Assembly: GCA_002508545.1 (NCBI GenBank)
Contig: DAVH01000021.1
Location: 698 to 46,182 of the forward strand
DNA: 45,485 bases
DNA from: Methanomassiliicoccus sp. UBA6
GTDB taxonomy: Archaea > Thermoplasmatota > Thermoplasmata > Methanomassiliicoccales > Methanomassiliicoccaceae
Direction of reading: 5' to 3'
Shown here: one piece after another, positions 40,926 through 45,485 of the stretch
Layout: every line of letters begins with the position of its first letter
How positions within the stretch are numbered: position 1 is the stretch's first letter
The notes under the pieces: model-generated
The model's input: only the letters and a program-made list of their open reading frames with translations
Told to the model about the DNA's origin: nothing
Database searches by the model: none
Position numbers and translations under genes: made by a program

Positions 40926-40936
40926 CCTATATAAGG
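40926..40936. promoter_or_regulatory. Shared TATA element between the hdrA-metF operon and the deacetylase gene
   Basis: CCTATATAAGG is nearly symmetrical, so it offers a TATA box on both strands. It lies about 43 bases before ATG 40885 on one side and about 60 bases before ATG 40992 on the other. Sharing is an inference from symmetry. Confidence 0.45.
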
Positions 40937-40991
40937 GTGGCGTTCCGCCGGACGCTGAAACCGTTAATTATCGCGGCATCCATGCATAGGC

Positions 40992-41810
40992 ATGCGCTAT
41001 GCCGCCTTCACCGTGGACGTGGACCGCGACGTCAACGAGCCGAGGGCCGGGACCGTGGAGAGCTGGTGCCGGGGCGGGGCCGCTCCCCGGTACTCGTCCA
41101 CGAGGGAGGGCCTGGAGCGCCTGGTGGCGATGCTGGGCGAGCTGGGGATCGAGGGCACCTTCTTCTGGGAGGGGCGTGCCGCCGAGGTTCTGTCGGAAAG
41201 AATGGACCTCAAGGGTCTGATGCGCGGCCACGAGGTCGCCGCCCACGGCTACGAGCACGAGGACCTCACCGGGGAGAGCACCGGCGTCCGGCCGTCCGAG
41301 GAGTGGCTGGACGCCATAATCGGCCGCTCCCTGTCCTCGGTCGAGACGGTCTTCGGCCGGAGGCCCGACGGGTTCCGGTGCCCCTACCAGCATATTGACG
41401 ACACGGTCGCGAGGGTGCTCATGCAGCGCGGCCTGCTGTACGATTCCACGCTGTTCGGCGATGTGGGCGCCGGGCTCCGGCCCTATCCCCTGGCCGGAGG
41501 CTTGCTGGAGGTGCCCCTGGCCCAGTGCCGGGAGTCCGACGGAAGGAAGCTCCAGTCCTACCTCTGGCCGATGCACGAGGGCCGCCGGAAACCGGACGAC
41601 TACCTCCGGCTCGCCTCCGCGCACGAAGACGGGCTGCTGGTCCTGGCCGACCACAGCTGGCATGTCGTTGAATCGCTGGGCGGGGAGCGCGGCGAGGAGC
41701 GGGCGGAGCGGGAGGTCGGCAAAGTGAAGTACGTCCTCAAGGAGATGATGGCGCGGGGCATCGAGTTCGTGACCGTTAGCGAGCATCTGCGCTCGAACCT
41801 ACCGAGCTGA
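40992..41810 (+). CDS. Polysaccharide deacetylase-family protein
   Basis: A 272-residue NodB-homology (carbohydrate esterase 4) domain. 'AAFTVDVDRD' supplies the acidic pair, 'HEVAAHGYEHEDLTG' the metal-binding HxxEH-type motif, and 'GFRCPYQHID' the next motif. 'LVLADHSWHV' matches the final catalytic His region. There is no signal peptide, so the substrate is probably intracellular or a nucleotide sugar. It lies 4 bases before the DUF3786 gene. Confidence 0.83.
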   Translation: MRYAAFTVDVDRDVNEPRAGTVESWCRGGAAPRYSSTREGLERLVAMLGELGIEGTFFWEGRAAEVLSERMDLKGLMRGHEVAAHGYEHEDLTGESTGVRPSEEWLDAIIGRSLSSVETVFGRRPDGFRCPYQHIDDTVARVLMQRGLLYDSTLFGDVGAGLRPYPLAGGLLEVPLAQCRESDGRKLQSYLWPMHEGRRKPDDYLRLASAHEDGLLVLADHSWHVVESLGGERGEERAEREVGKVKYVLKEMMARGIEFVTVSEHLRSNLPS

Positions 41811-41814
41811 GACC

Positions 41815-42411
41815 ATGGCCCAGGCTTACGAGGCAGCCCTGGAGGAGGCATGGGCGAGGCTCAAGGACAGCGGCCTGGAGGAGAAGGCCGCGAACGCCGG
41901 GGGGACCGTCGCGGACGGGAGCGTGGCCATCGAGGTCCTCGGCCGCCGGTGCATCGTCGACCAGCGGAGCCGCAAGGTCATCATGGACGGCAGGGAGGCG
42001 GGAACGCTGGAGGCGATCGTGGTGCTCCACTACCTGTCCAACGCCTCCCCGGCCGGCCCGACCGGGCGGCCGGTCTCCTACCGCCAGCTGCCCGGGGGCA
42101 ACGTGTTCTACGGAGCGTTCAAGCGCCGGGTGATCGACGCCATCAGCGGCATGTTCGACCGCGACCCCGGGGCGGTGATGGGCGCGCTGGAGGCATTGGG
42201 CGCGACCCGGCTGGGGGACAACAAGTATGTCATCGCAGCCCTCCCTAAAGTGCCGGTGACCGTGGTGCTGTGGAGCGGGGACGAGGAGGTTCCCGCGGCC
42301 GCCAGCGTGCTGTTCGACGAGACCGCCGCGCTGTTCCTGCACATCGAGGACCTGGCCGAGGTCGGGACGATGGTCGTTGACGCCCTCGCCTCGAACGCCG
42401 GTCTCAGCTAA
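41815..42411 (+). CDS. DUF3786-family protein
   Basis: A 198-residue protein with 'TVADGSVAIEVLGRRCIVDQ', 'EAIVVLHYLSNASP', 'GRPVSYRQLPGGNVFYGAFKRR' and 'PVTVVLWSGDEEVPAAASVLFDETAALFLHIEDL', all features of DUF3786. Its function is unknown; I associate the family with anaerobes that use corrinoid or acetyl-CoA pathway enzymes. It sits between the hdrA-metF operon and fhs, overlaps the end of fhs by eight bases on the other strand, and follows the deacetylase gene by four bases. Confidence 0.8.
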   Translation: MAQAYEAALEEAWARLKDSGLEEKAANAGGTVADGSVAIEVLGRRCIVDQRSRKVIMDGREAGTLEAIVVLHYLSNASPAGPTGRPVSYRQLPGGNVFYGAFKRRVIDAISGMFDRDPGAVMGALEALGATRLGDNKYVIAALPKVPVTVVLWSGDEEVPAAASVLFDETAALFLHIEDLAEVGTMVVDALASNAGLS

Positions 42412-44083
42412 GGCCGACGTACCGGCCGTCGTCGGTGTAGTCGATCCGCTTGGCCGCCGGTTCGGACGGCAGGCCGGGTATGAGCATGATGTCGCCGCAC
42501 AGCGGAACGATGAACCCCGCGCCGGCGGAGAGCAGGACCTCCTTCACCGTGAGCGTCCATCCACTCGGGGCGCCCTTCAGCTTGGGGTCGTCGGTGATCG
42601 ACAGCTGGGTCTTGGCCATGCACACCGGCAGCTTGTCGTTGCCGGCGAGCTCGATGGCCCGGATGTCCCGCATCGCGGTGCCGACATACCGCACGTCCCT
42701 CGCCCCGTAGATCTCGGTGGCGATTGTGCGGATCTTCTCCTCGATGCTCAGCTGGGTATCGTACAGCGGCCGGAAGTCGCTCTCTTGCTCCTCCAGCACC
42801 CGCATGACCGTCTCCGCGAGCTCCTTGCCACCCGGCCCTCCGCGGACGAAGACCTCGGAGAGGGCGCAGGGCACGCCTAGCTGAGCGCAGTGCTCCCTGA
42901 CCGCCTCGATCTCCTCCGCGGTGTCGGTGTTGAAGCGGTTCAGCGCGACGATCGCCGGCACGCCGTACCGGCGCACGATCTCGATGTGCTTGTCGAGATT
43001 GGCGAAGCCCCTCCGCAGCGAGGCGACATCACCCTCGCACTCCACTGCGTCCTCCAGGCATGCCCCGCCGTGCATCTGGAGCGCGCGGACCGATGCCACG
43101 ATCACCGCGCAGTCCGGCCTGAACCCCGCCTGCCGGCAGACGATGTCGAAGAACTTCTCCGCTCCCAGGTCGGAGGCGAACCCGCCCTCGGTGACCACGA
43201 CGTCCGCGAGCTTGAGGGCGTACCGCGTGGCCAGGAGGCTGTTGCTGCCGTGGGCGATGTTGGCGAACGGGAAGCCGTGGACGAACACCGGCTGGCCCTC
43301 GAGGGTCTGCACCAGGTTGGGCTTGATGGCGTCCTTGAGAAGGATGAGCATCGAGCCGACGCAGTCCAGCTGGCCAGCGCGCACCGGCTCGCCCTTCCGG
43401 TTGTACGCCACCACGATCCGCTCCAACCGCTTCCGGAGGTCCTCGATGGACGTCGCCAGCGCCAGGATGGCGCTGATCTCTGACGCCGCGGTGATGACGA
43501 AGCCGCTCTCGCGCGGCACGCCTCCCACCGTCCTCCCGCCCAGCCCCACCACGATGTCCCGGAGCTCGCGGCAGTTCATGTCGATCGCCTTCTTCCACAC
43601 CACCCGGGTGGGATCGATATCCAGCTCGTTGCGGTGGGCGATGTGGTTCTCCACCATCGCCGACAGCAGGTTGTGCGCCGAGGTGACCGCGTGGATGTCC
43701 CCGGTGAAGTGCAGGTCGATGTCCCACATGGGGTACACCTGCGCCCGTCCGCCGCCGGTCGCCCCGCCCTTGATGCCGAACACCGGGCCCATGGAAGGCT
43801 CGCGCAGCGCGCCCATGACCTTGACGCCGATGTGGCCCAGCGCCTCCATCAGCCCGATGGATGTGACCGTCTTTCCCTCCCCGGCCTTGGTCGCGGTGAT
43901 CGCGGTGACCAGCACCAGCTTCCCGTCCTTCCGGCCGTCGAAGCGGCGGAGGACGTCCAGCGGGACCTTTGCCATGTATCGTCCGTGCAGCTCCAGGTCA
44001 TCCCTGGAAAGCCCTAGGGTGGCGGCGATCTCCTCGACGGGCCGCATGACGGCCTCCTGAGCGATGTCGATGTCGGCCTTCAT
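42404..44083 (-). CDS. fhs: Formate-tetrahydrofolate ligase
   Basis: A 559-residue formyl-H4F synthetase. 'TATKAGEGKTVTSIGL' (ATP-binding loop), 'LREPSMGPVFGIKGGATGGG', 'IDPTRVVWKKAIDMNCRELR', 'FVHGFPFANIAHGSNSLLAT' and 'VTEGGFASDLGAEKF' are family hallmarks. It joins formate to H4F with ATP, the entry of the methyl branch; its product also feeds PurH. I chose ATG 44083 ('MKADIDIAQEAVMRPVEEIA'), as in other Fhs proteins, with GGTGA upstream; a TTG at 44107 is in frame. FolD, MetF and AcsE are the next enzymes, all in this window. Confidence 0.97.
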   Translation of the reverse strand: MKADIDIAQEAVMRPVEEIAATLGLSRDDLELHGRYMAKVPLDVLRRFDGRKDGKLVLVTAITATKAGEGKTVTSIGLMEALGHIGVKVMGALREPSMGPVFGIKGGATGGGRAQVYPMWDIDLHFTGDIHAVTSAHNLLSAMVENHIAHRNELDIDPTRVVWKKAIDMNCRELRDIVVGLGGRTVGGVPRESGFVITAASEISAILALATSIEDLRKRLERIVVAYNRKGEPVRAGQLDCVGSMLILLKDAIKPNLVQTLEGQPVFVHGFPFANIAHGSNSLLATRYALKLADVVVTEGGFASDLGAEKFFDIVCRQAGFRPDCAVIVASVRALQMHGGACLEDAVECEGDVASLRRGFANLDKHIEIVRRYGVPAIVALNRFNTDTAEEIEAVREHCAQLGVPCALSEVFVRGGPGGKELAETVMRVLEEQESDFRPLYDTQLSIEEKIRTIATEIYGARDVRYVGTAMRDIRAIELAGNDKLPVCMAKTQLSITDDPKLKGAPSGWTLTVKEVLLSAGAGFIVPLCGDIMLIPGLPSEPAAKRIDYTDDGRYVGLS

Positions 44084-44131
44084 CTTGGTCACCAGGGGGG
44101 AAGTCAAGAGAACATTAAAAACCGTTCGGGA

Positions 44132-44719
44132 CTAGGGGACCATCGCGACGGCGCTCGCGATCACCGGCCCGTCCGGACCGCGCTCCAGGCGGATCTCGTA
44201 CTTCCCGTACTCCAGGGGCCCGAGGGTCGACTCCACGATGATCTGGTCGCCGCCGCTGAGCATCCGGTCGGCGTCCTTGTCGTAGTAGGTGACGGTGATG
44301 TCCCCGCCCCCGCCCAGGCTTCTGTTGTCCACCTCGAGGCCGGCCCCAGGGTTCATGCCGAACTCGCCTCCGGGGGTGCGCACATCGATCCATACCTCAG
44401 TAAGCTCGACCCATGTGCTCGTTCCGGTGACCTAGAAGTTGATGATGTCGGCGCTGGGCTTTCGAACGGTCAGGTCGGCGGAGGACGGCCCGGAAGGCCC
44501 GAACCCCATCACCATTAGATAGAGCAGTCCGGAGAACAATATGGGCAGCACGATGACGACCACGACCACCACGACGACGATCGCCAGCGTATGATCGTTG
44601 CTGCGAGCCTCGTATGGGTACACCGGCGGAGGGAGCTGGTCCCGGACGGCGGCCCCGCAGTTCGGGCAGAAGCGGTCCTGTTCCCTCAGGGCTTGGCCGC
44701 AGCGACGACAGTACACCAT
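44132..44719 (-). CDS. Zinc-ribbon, pilin-like protein with in-frame TAG
   Basis: From ATG 44719 the frame reads a zinc ribbon (residues 4-22, 'CRRCGQALREQDRFCPNCG'), a linker, and a long hydrophobic helix ('LAIVVVVVVVVIVLPILFSGLLYLMV') of the archaeal pilin/archaellin N-terminal type. After 'LTVRKPSADIINF' comes TAG at 44434-44432. The same frame then continues without a break as 'VTGTSTWVELTEVWIDVRTP' and further strands ('DITVTYYDKDADRMLSGG', 'EYGKYEIRLERG') to a second TAG at 44134-44132. In proteins with this architecture the beta-rich part follows the membrane helix, so this is most likely one gene. The TAG may be read as an amino acid (pyrrolysine) or may be an inactivating mutation. 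GGAGAACGAG precedes the ATG. Confidence 0.7.
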
Positions 44720-44924
44720 CTCGTTCTCCGGCAGGACATAGGATTTTCAGGGCATCAAGCTGCCGACCGTCTCCAGTGATGAGCTGCCCCGCCCTTGCGG
44801 TCGGGACCTCTGCCTCGATCACCCTGCTGGCCGAGCCTGCGCGGGGCTAGAAGGGGCCGGATGACCGAAAGCGCGTTCATCCTGGCATTTGCCACCGCCG
44901 TGGAGAGAAATCCCGCCCCAATAT

Positions 44925-44933
44925 GATTATAGC
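44925..44933 (+). promoter_or_regulatory. TATA-like box of folD
   Basis: GATTATAGC is centred about 38 bases before ATG 44967, followed by a purine-rich GAAGGTTAG near the start. The rest of the gap 44720-44924 shows nothing that I can identify. Confidence 0.4.
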
Positions 44934-44966
44934 CCTTTTCACCTCTACTCCCAGAAGGTTAGAAAA

Positions 44967-45485
44967 ATGGTCGCGAAGGTCATACGCGGTCCCGAGATCG
45001 CGGAGCAGATCAAGCAGGAGCTCAGGGTCAAGGTCGCAGAGCTGAAGGAGCGGGGGATCACCCCCGGCCTGGCGGTGGTGCTGGTCGGCGAGGACCCAGC
45101 GTCCCAGCAGTACGTGCGCAACAAGGCCAAGGGATGCGAGGAGCTCGGGCTCTACTCCCGCACCATCGTCCTGCCCGAGGACACCCCCGAGGAGAAGGTA
45201 CTGGAGACCGTCGACCAGCTGAACGCCGACCCTACCATCCACGGCTTCCTGGTCCAGCTGCCGCTGCCGAAGCACATCGACGAGAACAAGGTCATCATGC
45301 GCATCGACCCGGCCAAGGACGCCGACGGGTTCCATCCGGTCAACGTCGGCAGGATGCTCATCGGCAACCCGATGTTCCTTCCGGCGACCCCGCACGGCAT
45401 CCAGGAGATGCTGGTCCGCTCGGGGAACGATCCCGAGGGCAAGCACGTGGTCATCGTCGGTCGCAGCAACATCGTCGGCAAGCCG
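44967..45485 (+). CDS. folD: Methylene-H4F dehydrogenase / methenyl-H4F cyclohydrolase, 3' end missing
   Basis: The first 173 codons of FolD. 'GITPGLAVVLVGEDPASQQYVRNKAKGCEELG' carries the catalytic Tyr and Lys, 'FLVQLPLPKHIDENK' binds folate, 'IDPAKDADGFHPVNVGRM' follows, and the window ends at 'VVIVGRSNIVGKP', the NAD(P)-binding loop. The enzyme converts 10-formyl-H4F to methylene-H4F in two steps, linking Fhs to MetF. It is transcribed away from the fhs and pilin-like genes. ATG 44967 gives the normal N-terminus. Confidence 0.96.
   Translation, partial: MVAKVIRGPEIAEQIKQELRVKVAELKERGITPGLAVVLVGEDPASQQYVRNKAKGCEELGLYSRTIVLPEDTPEEKVLETVDQLNADPTIHGFLVQLPLPKHIDENKVIMRIDPAKDADGFHPVNVGRMLIGNPMFLPATPHGIQEMLVRSGNDPEGKHVVIVGRSNIVGKP

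Noticed and set aside
44083..44134. Fusion of the pilin-like gene to fhs through the second TAG (same frame)
   Set aside because: The sequence between them is not protein-like, Fhs has its own good start at 44083, and the two functions are unrelated; the shared frame is probably chance.
8773..44434. General recoding of TAG as a sense codon
   Set aside because: TAG ends rloA, rloB, acsB, cooC, metF and the genes at 20163 and 28376 at expected protein lengths, so it works as a normal stop here. Only the single site at 44432-44434 remains as a recoding candidate.

Overview
The window looks like GC-rich archaeal chromosome. Many genes are preceded by AT-rich TATA-like boxes, some so close to the start codon that the transcripts should be nearly leaderless. 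There is an archaeal-type PEP carboxylase, a zinc-ribbon protein with a pilin-like membrane segment, and short T-rich terminators. I infer a Thermoplasmatota (Methanomassiliicoccales-like) anaerobe. The phylum is an inference, and no rRNA, tRNA or mcr gene is present to test it.

The main content is a tetrahydrofolate (H4F) type Wood-Ljungdahl pathway spread over the whole window. The acetyl-CoA synthase and corrinoid protein genes acsB-acsD-acsC lie at 10548-14977. cooC and a MetE/UroD-like methyltransferase are at 17769-19543, the corrinoid activator RACo at 21191-23068, and the methyltransferase acsE at 31025-31801. A compact five-gene operon at 36801-40885 encodes HdrA in two parts, MvhD, MetV and MetF. 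Formate-H4F ligase is at 42404-44083 and the start of folD at 44967 to the end. A CooT-like nickel protein is at 4779-4970. The CODH subunit (acsA/cooS) and formate dehydrogenase are not in the window. PEP carboxylase (23123-24589) could draw on the acetyl-CoA made here, after conversion to pyruvate and PEP, to make oxaloacetate.

Region by region: 1-3656, the end of a large secreted beta-helix protein. 3760-4970, a flavodoxin, a zinc-ribbon protein and CooT. 4985-7385, a PadR-controlled ABC exporter with a visible operator. 7455-9405, a two-gene RloA/RloB module (ATPase plus Toprim-like protein, probably defence) behind a perfect palindrome. 9470-14977, an ACT-domain protein and the acs operon. 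14981-17677, a second ABC exporter with a secreted protein. 17769-24589, C1 accessory genes, a SAM methyltransferase and PEP carboxylase. 24624-28884, regulators, small membrane proteins, a gamma-carbonic-anhydrase fragment and a PIN-domain pair. 28865-32641, purH, acsE and an Fe-S nuclease. 32821-35270, a cysteine-rich acidic secreted protein and a 28-residue membrane peptide. 35273-36799, a zinc-finger protein and a TMEM175-like channel. 36801-45485, the methyl branch of the pathway.

The points I think most worth following are these: the MetFV-MvhD-HdrA operon with a split HdrA and no HdrBC; a full-length bacterial-style ACS in an apparent archaeon; a pilin-like gene interrupted by an in-frame TAG, alongside two gene pairs separated only by an in-frame TAG; the truncated carbonic anhydrase ahead of PEP carboxylase; and the very small membrane peptide with a perfect Shine-Dalgarno sequence.
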